From the NCBI RefSeq assembly GCF_000429305.1, contig NZ_AUBP01000011.1, positions 62,001-126,000 on the forward strand: a DNA stretch of 64,000 bases, written 5' to 3'. The notes beneath the pieces were generated by a model. That model searched no databases, had not been told where the DNA came from, and worked only from the letters and a program-made list of their open reading frames with translations. Positions 36,540 through 46,080 of the stretch are shown piece by piece. Both the position numbers and the translations under genes were made by a program. This DNA comes from Desulfovibrio inopinatus DSM 10711 (GTDB lineage Bacteria > Desulfobacterota > Desulfovibrionia > Desulfovibrionales > Desulfovibrionaceae). How positions within the stretch are numbered: the first letter of the stretch is position 1; each line of letters begins with the position of its first letter.

Positions 36540-38795
36540 ATGCCCAACGAAAGCGACACCGGTCTCCAACCTACACCTACCCCCAACCCCAAAGGCAAAC
36601 GCTTTGATGCACTTGGCTTTGTCAAACGTCGAGCTGTCCCTATTCTCATTATGGGATCGGCCTTATTTCTCGTCTTGCTTCCATTGGCGCTCCTCAAAGA
36701 AAGACCCTATTTTGAAGCATCGGGTACCTTGCTGATCGCACGAGAAATGCCTGCCATCACGGGGCGTTTGGGGAACGAGTCACGCGATGATGCTAATATC
36801 GTCAATTATTTCCATGATTATGCTCGAACGCAGGTGGAGCGCATTCTCAATTTACAACATATTGAGACCGCCATTCTCGCACTTCCTGATGATGTGCGCG
36901 ATATTTACAGACGGCCGGGCCTGCCACTGACCGCAGCAGCGGCCATTGTTCGAGCAGGTCTTTCTGTCGGGCAAATCGGTCGAACACATTTGGTTGAAGT
37001 GCGTCTGCAAAGCCCCAATCCCACCGGATTAGCTGATATGGTCAATGCCATCATGGAAACCTATATGGGGAAATTGCGCAGCGAGAAAGAACGGCGAGAA
37101 GAAACGCGCTTAAGCTATTTACGCCAGGAACTCACATTTCTCGATACAGAAATCAACGACCAAACACGCGAACTTGCCAAGGTCATCGACGCGACCAAAA
37201 CCAATCCCAACATTGACCATACCAATATTTTTCTTGAAAAGGCTCTTGATCTGCAAAAAGCCGCCACGCGTGCGCATACGGAAATGATTACCGCACAGAA
37301 TGCTTACCTCCAAGCGCTCAAACAGAAGGAAGCGATTGAGTCTATTCCAACGAATGCCTTATCCGAAGAACTTGTTGCCGGGAGCCAAGTGCTATGGCGC
37401 ACTACGTCCTGGACCTATGAAAAACTCCAAGAACTGCGTGCTTCCATCGACGGGGTGACGAGATCGAATCCCGATCGCAAATACATTGAAGATCGCATGG
37501 CCGCCATGAAGCGCTATGAAACGCAACAACGCAAGGAAGTCCAGGATCAAGCCAAACGCATCATCAACGGAAAACGGACTTACGAACAACAAGAACGCGT
37601 TGTTGAACTTGAACATGACTATCTTTCCAAAAAAGAAACTGCAGATACTCTACAAGCAGAACTCAACATAGCCTTGCAACAGCTTGAAGACTCGACCCTG
37701 GCTATGTTTCGCGGCAAACGTCTGCTCGCTGGCATTGATAACAACAAGAAAAAATTCTTCGATTTTGAAGAACGTATTCGAGACTTGCTCGTTGAATCAA
37801 AATCCCCTTTGCGCGCTTCCATTGAGACCTATGCCAGTGCACCAGGTGAACCTGCCGGAACGAATCTCAAAAAACTGCTGATGCTCGTCTTTCTTGGATC
37901 GTTTGGTATCGCTGGCGCCGGATTTCTCGCCTATGATTTCACTGATAACCGCGTGCGCGGCCCCAAAGATATTGCAGACGCATTAGGACAACCACCATCC
38001 TGGCCGATCTCTCGTGTTGTCTCAGAAACCAAGGCAGACCCATTTCCACAACTGACATTGGACCACCCCGCCAGCCAGACGGCAAAGGCTATTCGCTCGC
38101 TGGCGGTACGCATCGACAAAGAACGCAAGAAGCATGACGCCCATATTGTCACAGTGACGGGTGTCAGCAATGCATCGGGAGTCACGGCTCTGTGCCTTAA
38201 TCTCGGTCATGCCATGAAATATTTTTGTGACCGGGTTCTCATCATCGACGGGAACAATCTACGCCCCGGCCTTTCGCGGTTAAGCCAAACGCCTCCGGCA
38301 GAATCCTGCCTGGAGGATGCTCTTCATGGACACACCGAATTGGCTGAGTGCCTGACGCCGGATACACGACGCGGTATTGATCTCCTGTTTTTGCGACAAG
38401 GCCCTTGGCCTCGAGCTTTATATCGAGCGCTTCCCGATTTTCTCGCCCAGGTTGCGGAACGCTATGATATCGTTTTCATTGATGCGGCCCCAGTTCTTGA
38501 AAACGATCTAACGGAAACCTTGCTGTTGTCATCCCAGGTGACAGTGCTTGTCGTTCAAGGCGATCGGACCTTGTTCCCTCTGTTTACACGAAGTGCGGAA
38601 ATCATTTTCCGTCTCGAAGTTCCGGCAATGGCAACCGTCCTGAACTGGGGAGGGGAAAAACCCGTTACCCGACTCGACGGCATTATCGATCGCTGCCCAC
38701 GTGTGCTTCGTCCCATGCTGCGCGGCCTGACAAAATTCGGCAAAAAACTCCTCATGGCAGATACGGATTCGAAATTTAACGATATCGCCGCTTAG
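36540..38795 (+). CDS. Wzc/GumC-like co-polymerase with degenerate kinase domain
   Basis: 751 residues. Wzz-type segment with membrane helices at about 31-50 and 441-463 and a long periplasmic coiled-coil part between them, then a cytoplasmic BY-kinase-like ATPase domain (about 500-740). The Walker A position reads GVSNASGVTALCLNLG, without the invariant Lys; Walker A' is LIIDGNNLRPG and Walker B is DIVFIDAAP. There is no C-terminal tyrosine cluster. I therefore expect chain-length/export scaffolding without tyrosine kinase activity. The start ATG at 36540 lacks an obvious ribosome site and is probably coupled to the flippase gene 9 nt upstream. Confidence 0.85.
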   Translation: MPNESDTGLQPTPTPNPKGKRFDALGFVKRRAVPILIMGSALFLVLLPLALLKERPYFEASGTLLIAREMPAITGRLGNESRDDANIVNYFHDYARTQVERILNLQHIETAILALPDDVRDIYRRPGLPLTAAAAIVRAGLSVGQIGRTHLVEVRLQSPNPTGLADMVNAIMETYMGKLRSEKERREETRLSYLRQELTFLDTEINDQTRELAKVIDATKTNPNIDHTNIFLEKALDLQKAATRAHTEMITAQNAYLQALKQKEAIESIPTNALSEELVAGSQVLWRTTSWTYEKLQELRASIDGVTRSNPDRKYIEDRMAAMKRYETQQRKEVQDQAKRIINGKRTYEQQERVVELEHDYLSKKETADTLQAELNIALQQLEDSTLAMFRGKRLLAGIDNNKKKFFDFEERIRDLLVESKSPLRASIETYASAPGEPAGTNLKKLLMLVFLGSFGIAGAGFLAYDFTDNRVRGPKDIADALGQPPSWPISRVVSETKADPFPQLTLDHPASQTAKAIRSLAVRIDKERKKHDAHIVTVTGVSNASGVTALCLNLGHAMKYFCDRVLIIDGNNLRPGLSRLSQTPPAESCLEDALHGHTELAECLTPDTRRGIDLLFLRQGPWPRALYRALPDFLAQVAERYDIVFIDAAPVLENDLTETLLLSSQVTVLVVQGDRTLFPLFTRSAEIIFRLEVPAMATVLNWGGEKPVTRLDGIIDRCPRVLRPMLRGLTKFGKKLLMADTDSKFNDIAA

Positions 38796-38821
38796 ACTGT
38801 CGGCGCGGAGATTGTTCTCTT

Positions 38822-40036
38822 ATGTCACATACCACTTCTCCACTGCGTCTTTTTTATGCAGCCGGTCCCGGCGATGTCGTCGGCTCATTTCGCCATTTTC
38901 TCCAAGGCCGTGACGACCCTGCGCAGACGGCGGTTGCCTATTCCACGCAATTTTTCGAAGCATGTCGACAAACCGAGAGCTTAGGTCTGTGCGTCTCCTC
39001 ACATGACAGACCGGATACAGCACACGGTCAACAGATATCGGCCCGCAATATGCCACGATTCCTCAAACATGCCCGTGGTGCGCTCTGGCATGGTGCACAC
39101 ATCACCTATGGCTTGCGCCTTCTGCACATCGCCGCTGCATTTCAGGCCGATGTTGCATTTATCTCCGAGGACACAACGCATTTTTTTATTGCCGATCTCT
39201 TTCGAACACGAGGAATCATGCCGATCCCAACACTTCATAATACGCTCTGGACCGACACAGGCCCGAAAAGCCGTCTTCAAAGCGTAATACTCCGTGCTGC
39301 ACGTCCGTACTTCAGCAAACATGCCATTAGTATTTTATCGGCATCACGTGCCATTCGTCAGCAAGTCGAACATCTTACCGATGGCGAAGCGCAGCCGATT
39401 ATGGAATTTCTGCCTTTATATCGGCATGATGTATTTTCCGATCTCCCCCCTCCCGATCCACATTGCCGCCCATTTCGAGTGCTTTTTGCCGGTCGCATCG
39501 AGGCCAACAAAGGAATTTTCGACCTCGTTCAGGCTGCCGCATTGCTCAAGGATCGGGGGCTCCCCATTGCTTTCGATATTTGTGGGACCGGGGCCGCACT
39601 TCCCGAAGTCAAACGACGCGTGGACAATGAACGTTTAGGTGATATCGTCCAGATACACGGCCATCTCTCTCGTCCCGATATGATGGATCGGCTCGGAGCG
39701 AGCCATGTTGTTGCCGCTCCGACGACCCCGGACTTTAACGAAGGGTTTAACCAAAGTCTTTCCGAAGCCGTTCTTGCTGGACGACCTGTCATCGCTACGG
39801 CCGTCAACCCAGCTCTTGAACAGGTTGCCGCGGCGGCTGTCGTAGTTCCTCCGTACGCGCCCGCTGCACTAGCCGATGCCATAACCGATTTCGTCAACAC
39901 CCCTGATCGTTATGTCGAACTCTGTCACCATGCACAATCAGTTGCCGGCGTGTTCCGGAATCCGGAATCAAGTTTTCAACATATGCTTTTACGTGCGATT
40001 CATTTAGCCCAAACATTACGTACACGTGCATTGTGA
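38822..40036 (+). CDS. Family 4 glycosyltransferase (first of three in a row)
   Basis: 404 residues, GT-B fold. The C-terminal donor-binding half holds FRVLFAGRIEANKGIFDLV (about 219), FDICGTGAALPEVKRRV and EGFNQSLSEAVLAGRPVIAT, the E-x7-E signature of GT4. The N-terminal acceptor half is less typical (LFYAAGPGDVVGSFRHF). Retaining transfer of a hexose or similar sugar to the growing lipid-linked repeat unit is expected; sugar unknown. Confidence 0.82.
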   Translation: MSHTTSPLRLFYAAGPGDVVGSFRHFLQGRDDPAQTAVAYSTQFFEACRQTESLGLCVSSHDRPDTAHGQQISARNMPRFLKHARGALWHGAHITYGLRLLHIAAAFQADVAFISEDTTHFFIADLFRTRGIMPIPTLHNTLWTDTGPKSRLQSVILRAARPYFSKHAISILSASRAIRQQVEHLTDGEAQPIMEFLPLYRHDVFSDLPPPDPHCRPFRVLFAGRIEANKGIFDLVQAAALLKDRGLPIAFDICGTGAALPEVKRRVDNERLGDIVQIHGHLSRPDMMDRLGASHVVAAPTTPDFNEGFNQSLSEAVLAGRPVIATAVNPALEQVAAAAVVVPPYAPAALADAITDFVNTPDRYVELCHHAQSVAGVFRNPESSFQHMLLRAIHLAQTLRTRAL

Positions 40037-40057
40037 CGTGATATCCTGGAGGCCCCT

Positions 40058-41173
40058 ATGTCGCACCGGATTGCCCTTTTATTGTTCGATGCTGAGTATG
40101 AATCCAGTGTATTCAAATACGTGAGCGCATTAGCGGAGGGCCTGTCCGGATTCGACCTGCGTATTATCGTTGTTCGCCCCACATCACGTATCGATATTGC
40201 CGGTGTCCCGGTCTTCTCACTCAACGGGGGCAATCGTGCGGCGATTCTCTCCGCCTGGAAACTCGCACAATTTGTCAAACATCATGCGATTGATCTTGTC
40301 ATTTCGTCCTGTACAGGCCCGAATCTTCTCGCCTGTGCTATGACGCTGTTCTCGCGCAAAGCCCGTGTTATTGCTATCGAACACAACACATTTTCCGTTC
40401 ATGAAGGACAACATCCGGCGAAACGATTTCTTGCTGGACGTCTGTATCCTCGGGCACAGCGTATTGTTGCCGTATCCCAAGGGGTCGCCGATGATTTACG
40501 GCTCTTGTTTCCGCATCTTGGAGACAATATCCACGTTGTCGTTAATGGGCTGTTGAAACCGCGAGGCGAGATAGAACGATTAGCGGCAACGTCTCCCCCG
40601 CATCCGTGGTTTGAGGATGGACACGGCCCTATTCTTGTCAATGTCGCGGAAATGTTTCATCGTAAAGGGCAGGATATCTTACTCCGTGCTCTTGCGCAGG
40701 TTCGAACGCATGTTAACGCTCGTCTTGTGCTCGTTGGTTCTGAAACCGAACCATTCCACAGTGGATTGCTCCATTTATGCAAAGAATTAGGACTGGATGA
40801 TGCCGTCACGATGGTAGGATATCAATCCAATCCCTTTTCCTTCATGGCGGCCGCCGATGCATTCATTTTATCCTCTCGCGAAGAAGGGTTCGGTCTTGTT
40901 CTCATTGAAGCCATGGCATGCCGCGCCGTCGTCATCTCCACGGACTGTCCCTTCGGTCCCTCGGAAATTATTGAACCGGAAAAAAGTGGCCTTCTGATTC
41001 CTGTAAATGATCCCAATGCAATGGCCAACGCCATTCTCCGCGTTATCACAGAACCGCACTTGGCGGAAAGGCTACGTCAGGGAGGATACACCCGCGCCGC
41101 GACATTTGATCGCTCTGTCTTTCTTTCCAACTTTACAGCTATCATCTCTTCGGTTCTGGAGGGCACATCATGA
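40058..41173 (+). CDS. Family 4 glycosyltransferase
   Basis: 371 residues, GT-B. ILVNVAEMFHRKGQDILLRA (about 190) and SSREEGFGLVLIEAMACRAV (about 270) are the GT4 donor-site motifs; FGPSEIIEPEKSGLLIP follows. Resembles N-acetylhexosamine transferases of capsule and LPS loci. The start ATG has GGAGG upstream. Overlaps the next glycosyltransferase gene by 4 nt. Confidence 0.85.
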   Translation: MSHRIALLLFDAEYESSVFKYVSALAEGLSGFDLRIIVVRPTSRIDIAGVPVFSLNGGNRAAILSAWKLAQFVKHHAIDLVISSCTGPNLLACAMTLFSRKARVIAIEHNTFSVHEGQHPAKRFLAGRLYPRAQRIVAVSQGVADDLRLLFPHLGDNIHVVVNGLLKPRGEIERLAATSPPHPWFEDGHGPILVNVAEMFHRKGQDILLRALAQVRTHVNARLVLVGSETEPFHSGLLHLCKELGLDDAVTMVGYQSNPFSFMAAADAFILSSREEGFGLVLIEAMACRAVVISTDCPFGPSEIIEPEKSGLLIPVNDPNAMANAILRVITEPHLAERLRQGGYTRAATFDRSVFLSNFTAIISSVLEGTS

Positions 41174-42453
41174 CCTCACGTCCCAACGTTCTGCTTGTCA
41201 TGGAAGAATGCAATCCCGACTGGCCGTCCGTTCCACTCGTTGCCTTTCGGTTCTATGATGAAATTCGGAAGTATTGTCAGACGGTCCTTGTGACGCACGT
41301 ACGCAACCGCGAAGGACTCGAACGGGTACGAGGGCAGGATACAATCACGTATATCGAAGAATCTCGTTTCAGCTCCGGATTGTATAATGTTGTCGCCAAA
41401 GCGTTTGGTACAGGCCAAGTCAATTGGCCTCTGCTCCACGCGATGTCCTACCCTCTCTACATGGAATTCGATTTCCGCGTGCGAAAACAGTTCAGCTCTC
41501 GTGTCCGTGCTGGTGAATTCGACCTGGTCCACGCCATGACTCCTGTTATGCCGCGCTATCCCTATTCCATAGCCAAGGATTGTGTTCGTGTTCCGTTTGT
41601 GCTCGGTCCGGTCAACGGCGGCGTTCCATTTCCTCCCGGTTTTGCCGAAGTCGGCCGTACCGAAGGGTCACGTTTCAATTTTCTTCGCCAGTTTGCACGC
41701 TTTCTCCCTGGATATCGGCAAACCTACGCTCGCGCCAATCAGATTCTCGCTGGCTCGATCTTCACCAAAGAGTTTCTACAAACTCGTATTGGCATTCCCG
41801 CAGACAAACTCCTCTATTTTCCTGAAAACGGCGTACCGCAATCCTTCTTTCGCCAGGAAGTAAAACCGTATAGCGACAACCAGATCAAATTGCTGTTTGT
41901 CGGCCGACTGACTGCCTATAAAGGGGCAGATATGACCATCGAAGCTCTTGCCGGACTCCCCGACAGCGTACGAAAACATGTCAGTCTGACAATTGTTGGC
42001 GATGGTCCGCAACGTCAGGAGCTGGAATTACTCACCCAGACACACGGCCTGAAGGAGCACGTCCAATTCACCGGATTCATCCCGCAGGACGCAACGCGAC
42101 AAGCATATTTTGATGCCGATATTTTTGTATTTCCTTCCGTTCGGGAATTTGGTGGCGCAGTCGTTCTCGAAGCTATCGCTGCTGGTCTTCCCTGTATTGT
42201 GGCAGACAATGGGGGGATCGCCGAATATATCACCGACGAATGTGGCATCGCTTTACCACCGACGTCGCGAACGGAACTGACCGCATCCCTGACGTCGACC
42301 CTCAACGAACTCGTCAATGATCCGGGACGTCTTCAGGCCATGTCACGTGCTGCTATTGAGCGCGCTCAACAATTTTCTTGGGAAGCGAAAGGAAAAGCGC
42401 TTATCGAAATATATCGTACATGCATAAGCGCAGCATCAGGACGGACGCCGTGA
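41170..42453 (+). CDS. Family 4 glycosyltransferase
   Basis: 427 residues, GT-B. Donor domain: KLLFVGRLTAYKGADMTIEA (about 238), LTIVGDGPQRQELELL, and FPSVREFGGAVVLEAIAAGL (about 318) with a conserved Glu pair. The N-terminal half includes ATQ-free acceptor sequence with VNGGVPFPPGF. Start overlaps the previous stop; its own stop is overlapped by the GTG of the Wzy-like gene. Confidence 0.85.
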   Translation: MTSRPNVLLVMEECNPDWPSVPLVAFRFYDEIRKYCQTVLVTHVRNREGLERVRGQDTITYIEESRFSSGLYNVVAKAFGTGQVNWPLLHAMSYPLYMEFDFRVRKQFSSRVRAGEFDLVHAMTPVMPRYPYSIAKDCVRVPFVLGPVNGGVPFPPGFAEVGRTEGSRFNFLRQFARFLPGYRQTYARANQILAGSIFTKEFLQTRIGIPADKLLYFPENGVPQSFFRQEVKPYSDNQIKLLFVGRLTAYKGADMTIEALAGLPDSVRKHVSLTIVGDGPQRQELELLTQTHGLKEHVQFTGFIPQDATRQAYFDADIFVFPSVREFGGAVVLEAIAAGLPCIVADNGGIAEYITDECGIALPPTSRTELTASLTSTLNELVNDPGRLQAMSRAAIERAQQFSWEAKGKALIEIYRTCISAASGRTP

Positions 42454-43832
42454 GCTTTCTTGTTCCCATTGCCATGTTTGGCTGGATACCGTTTGTGCTC
42501 TACCTGTTTGCCCGTTTCAAAGGGCAACGTGCAGTTATTGCGGCGTTTATTCTGGCATGGTTGTTCTTGCCGGTTGCATCTTATGGATTATCTGGGCTTC
42601 CGGATTATACCAAAATGTTCGCCACCTGCATCGGTGTTCTTCTTGCCGCCGCAACCTATGAATCCCATCGATTCAGTGGATTACGCCCCCGGTTCGCCGA
42701 TGTTCCTATGATTATTTTTTGCATATGCCCCTTTATTTCATCTATGGCCAACGGTCTTGGAGCGTATGACGGAGCTTCGGAAATCCTCCGTCAAACCGTC
42801 GCTTGGGGACTGCCCTATTTCATCGGACGCGTATTTCTCGGTGGCCCCAAAGCTATGGAAGAACTTGCTTTGGGCATTTTCGTCGGAGGCCTGCTCTATG
42901 TTCCGTTTTGCCTCTATGAAGCCCGTTTCAGCCCACAACTCCACCGCATGGTATATGGATTTTTTGCGCATGACGATTTCTCCCAAACAATCCGATATGG
43001 TGGGTATCGTCCTATGGTTTTCATGGAACACGGACTCATGGTCGGCATGTGGATGACAAGTGCATCGCTCTGCGGAGTCTGGCTTTTTCTCTCTGGCGTT
43101 CTTCAGCGCTACTTCCAAGGGAAATCCGCCGGGCTGCTCGGATTACAGCTTGTCACCATGATTATGGTAAAATCCACTGGCGCCATCGGTCTTTTTCTTA
43201 TTGGAACGGTTGCCTTGTCATTTGCACGGTTTGCGAAATCCGGTATTGTCGTTTTGCTTCTTTGCTCCATTCCCATAGCGTATTTCGTGGCACGTGCATC
43301 GGCTGGTTGGGATGGTAACAACCTCATCGATACCTTGGCCTCGTATAATGAAGATCGCGCAGGTTCCCTTCGGTTTCGTTTCGACAATGAAGACATGCTC
43401 ATTGAAAAAGCACGGATTCGACAATGGTTGGGCTGGGGAGGATGGGGACGCTCCCGAATCTATAATGACGAAGGTGAAGACATTACGGTCACAGACGGCC
43501 TGTGGATCATAATTTACGGAAAATATGGTTTACTCGGTCTATACGCGATGACCGCGTCCTTACTCCTGCCAGTGTTTCTCACATTACGACGGTTTCCAGC
43601 GAAGAGCTGGGGGACTCCTCGCGCCGCACCATCGGCTGTCATTGCCGTTCTTTTAACGCTGTACATGGTAGACAACCTTCTCAATGCTATGATCAATCCC
43701 ATGTTTATCTTGATGGCTGGCGCATTGACGTCGACGGCTCTTCAGCCTCAACAAGTAGACCTCCAGCAGGAGAAGCCATCCCCTGTCACAACAGCAGGGT
43801 CTGTAGCACTCTCGCGACCACGATTCTTATAG
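42450..43832 (+). CDS. Wzy/O-antigen ligase-like polymerase
   Basis: 460 residues from a GTG overlapping the preceding TGA (AGGA upstream); an ATG at 42420 is an alternative. Ten or more hydrophobic segments with a large polar loop near residues 285-340 (SAGWDGNNLIDTLASYNEDR, then IRQWLGWGGWGRSRIYNDEG), the layout of O-antigen polymerase/ligase proteins (PF04932-like). Such proteins polymerise flipped repeat units on the periplasmic face. The sequence family is poorly conserved, so the role rests on topology and its place among Wza, Wzx and Wzc-like genes. Confidence 0.8.
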   Translation: MSFLVPIAMFGWIPFVLYLFARFKGQRAVIAAFILAWLFLPVASYGLSGLPDYTKMFATCIGVLLAAATYESHRFSGLRPRFADVPMIIFCICPFISSMANGLGAYDGASEILRQTVAWGLPYFIGRVFLGGPKAMEELALGIFVGGLLYVPFCLYEARFSPQLHRMVYGFFAHDDFSQTIRYGGYRPMVFMEHGLMVGMWMTSASLCGVWLFLSGVLQRYFQGKSAGLLGLQLVTMIMVKSTGAIGLFLIGTVALSFARFAKSGIVVLLLCSIPIAYFVARASAGWDGNNLIDTLASYNEDRAGSLRFRFDNEDMLIEKARIRQWLGWGGWGRSRIYNDEGEDITVTDGLWIIIYGKYGLLGLYAMTASLLLPVFLTLRRFPAKSWGTPRAAPSAVIAVLLTLYMVDNLLNAMINPMFILMAGALTSTALQPQQVDLQQEKPSPVTTAGSVALSRPRFL

Positions 43833-43868
43833 GATAGAGGGAATATAAAATTCATAATACCATTGACT

Positions 43869-43898
43869 TTTATCAATTCTCCAGTTTCTTTTGATAAA
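43869..43898 (+). other. Inverted repeat in the only sizeable gap of the exopolysaccharide unit
   Basis: Eight-base-pair arms (tttatcaa at 43869-43876 and 43891-43898) in the 142-nt gap between the Wzy-like and GT2-GT4 genes. All other junctions up to 49751 are under 60 nt or overlapping. It may be an attenuator, a weak terminator or an internal promoter region; no clean T-run follows. Confidence 0.35.
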
Positions 43899-43974
43899 GA
43901 GTTTCTTCGCTGGTTGTCGGTCTGGTCCGAATATTCGCGTTGCACCACTTCGCCGCTGAAGTTGGAGTTTATTG

Positions 43975-46080
43975 ATGACAACATCACCAACCGCCTCAAT
44001 CATCATTGCCGCTCACAATGAAGAAGCCGTGCTTGAACATTGTTTGCATTCAATCACGGCGGATATGATGCCCGACGAATTTGAAATCATCGTTGTACCG
44101 AATGGGTGTACCGACACAACGGCAGCAATCGCACGAGCATTCGGGGAGACACTCCAGACACGATTTGTCGTTAAAGAAACCGAGAAGGGCAACAAGTGTA
44201 ACGCCATCAATCTTGGGGAAACCGCGTCAACGTGTTTCCCACGAATCTACCTTGATGCCGATGTAACGATGGATACCGCATCAATGCGCGAATTTATCCG
44301 TGTTCTTGGACTCGATGGGGTAATGGCCGCCTCACCGCGGCTTGATCTCGATTTGAGCCAAAGCAGTATGGCTGTTCGCGCATACTATCGCATTTGGCAA
44401 CAATTACCATATGCTCGAAATCTCATTGGCGGTGGTGTATACGGTCTCTCCTGCGCAGGTCGTGGCCGATTTGGAGAATTTCCTGACCTTCTGGCCGAAG
44501 ATGAATACATTCGACGTCTCTATGATCCACAGGAGCGTGTTGTCGCGCATGACGCTGTTTTTCATCTTGGCGCCCCCCGTACCCTCCGCGACTTCATTGC
44601 TGTCCGTTCACGGCACCAACGCAGTCTCTATCAACTCGAACAGCAATTTCCGGAGCTCAAACCTGCCAATCCGGAATCCTATAAACAACGCATTCTCGGC
44701 GTCCTTGCCAATCCCCGGAACTGGTTTGATGCCCTGCTTTATGGGATGGTGACCGTCACCACTCGCATAAAAGGCTTTCTCCAATTTACCAACCCTCAGA
44801 GACGAGGCGCGTGGGATCGTGACAACTCATCACGTGTTCGTGATCATGCCAAGCCCGAGACAACTCATTCCTTAGCGTGGCTCGTCAGCGAGTATCCAGC
44901 CGTTTCTCATGCTTTCATTTATCGAGAGGTCATGGGGTTACGTCAACGCGGTTTCATCATCCGAACATATAGCATTAACTCCACTCGGAATCGTATGGTT
45001 CTCGGAGAAGCCGAACAGCGTGAAGCCGCATTCACGCATGTGCTGAAAACATTCAACCCTTGGTTGATCGGTCGAGCCAAATGGAGTGTATTTCGCGCAT
45101 CTCCAGGTGGATACATGCGATTGGTCGGCCAGATGTTCCGACTTTTTGTCACTGGCCCCAAAAGCTCCGTCCGCGCTCTTGCCTATTTTGTGGGAGCGGT
45201 CCGGCTCATCGAAGACATGCGTCGTCATGGTCTGAAACATGTCCATGTACATTTTGCCAACCCTGCCGCCACTGTTGCCATGCTTGCCGCTTCAACGGGA
45301 TTGATCGAATATAGCATGAGCGTTCATGGCCCGTACGAATTTTATAATATAGATGCCGATATGCTCGCCGAAAAAGCCCGTCGCGCCGTATTCATACGAG
45401 CTATTGGTTGGTATTGCCGCTCCCGTCTCTTACGTATTCTCGAAAGTCGAAATTGGGGAAAAGTCGATATCGTCCGTCTGGGTGTCAACACTTTGCACTA
45501 TGCTCCGCTACACCACGAAGCATCATCGGTTCCCATTATTCTCTGCGTGGGGAGACTTGATCCAGCCAAAGGACAACGCGTTCTTCTTGCTGCACTGGCT
45601 CGACTCGTGCGGCAAGGGCTCCCCTTCCAAGCCGTTTTCGTCGGAGACGGACCGGACCGGAGCGAGCTCAAAACACTCACGATAAGCCTGGACCTAGCGG
45701 ATTCGGTCCGCTTCACAGGCCCCCTTTCCCAGGACGATGTATTCGCATGGTATAAACAGGCCGATGTATTTGTATTACCCAGCTTTGATGAAGGTATTCC
45801 CGTCGTTTTAATGGAAGCCATGGCCATGGGGGTGGCCTGCCTTTCCACCCGTGTTGCCGGCATCCCGGAACTCATTGATGAAACGAGTGGTCTTCTTGTG
45901 TGGCCCGGCGACGAAGCCGGACTTGCTGAGGCGCTGGCCCGTCTTCTTCGTGGCCCTGACTTACGATCTCGACTCGCCACAGGGGCACGGCAGGTCATCA
46001 TTAATCACTACGATATTGAAACCAATCTCGATCGACTCGCGGCGCTTTTTGCCAATCGTTTAGCCGAGAGTTCCGTATGA
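43975..46080 (+). CDS. Bifunctional GT2-GT4 glycosyltransferase fusion
   Basis: 701 residues (ATG at 43975, GGAG 7 nt upstream). Residues about 1-270 form a GT2 domain (SIIIAAHNEEAVLEHCLHSI, IVVPNGCTDT, IYLDADVTMD). Residues about 298-700 form a complete GT4 enzyme: WLVSEYPAVSHAFIYREVMG opening, ILCVGRLDPAKGQRVLLAAL (about 523), VFVGDGPDRSELKTL and FDEGIPVVLMEAMAMGVACL. Both catalytic halves look intact, so one polypeptide may add two sugars in succession. The GT4 half resembles the separate GT4 gene at 50752. Confidence 0.85.
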   Translation: MTTSPTASIIIAAHNEEAVLEHCLHSITADMMPDEFEIIVVPNGCTDTTAAIARAFGETLQTRFVVKETEKGNKCNAINLGETASTCFPRIYLDADVTMDTASMREFIRVLGLDGVMAASPRLDLDLSQSSMAVRAYYRIWQQLPYARNLIGGGVYGLSCAGRGRFGEFPDLLAEDEYIRRLYDPQERVVAHDAVFHLGAPRTLRDFIAVRSRHQRSLYQLEQQFPELKPANPESYKQRILGVLANPRNWFDALLYGMVTVTTRIKGFLQFTNPQRRGAWDRDNSSRVRDHAKPETTHSLAWLVSEYPAVSHAFIYREVMGLRQRGFIIRTYSINSTRNRMVLGEAEQREAAFTHVLKTFNPWLIGRAKWSVFRASPGGYMRLVGQMFRLFVTGPKSSVRALAYFVGAVRLIEDMRRHGLKHVHVHFANPAATVAMLAASTGLIEYSMSVHGPYEFYNIDADMLAEKARRAVFIRAIGWYCRSRLLRILESRNWGKVDIVRLGVNTLHYAPLHHEASSVPIILCVGRLDPAKGQRVLLAALARLVRQGLPFQAVFVGDGPDRSELKTLTISLDLADSVRFTGPLSQDDVFAWYKQADVFVLPSFDEGIPVVLMEAMAMGVACLSTRVAGIPELIDETSGLLVWPGDEAGLAEALARLLRGPDLRSRLATGARQVIINHYDIETNLDRLAALFANRLAESSV

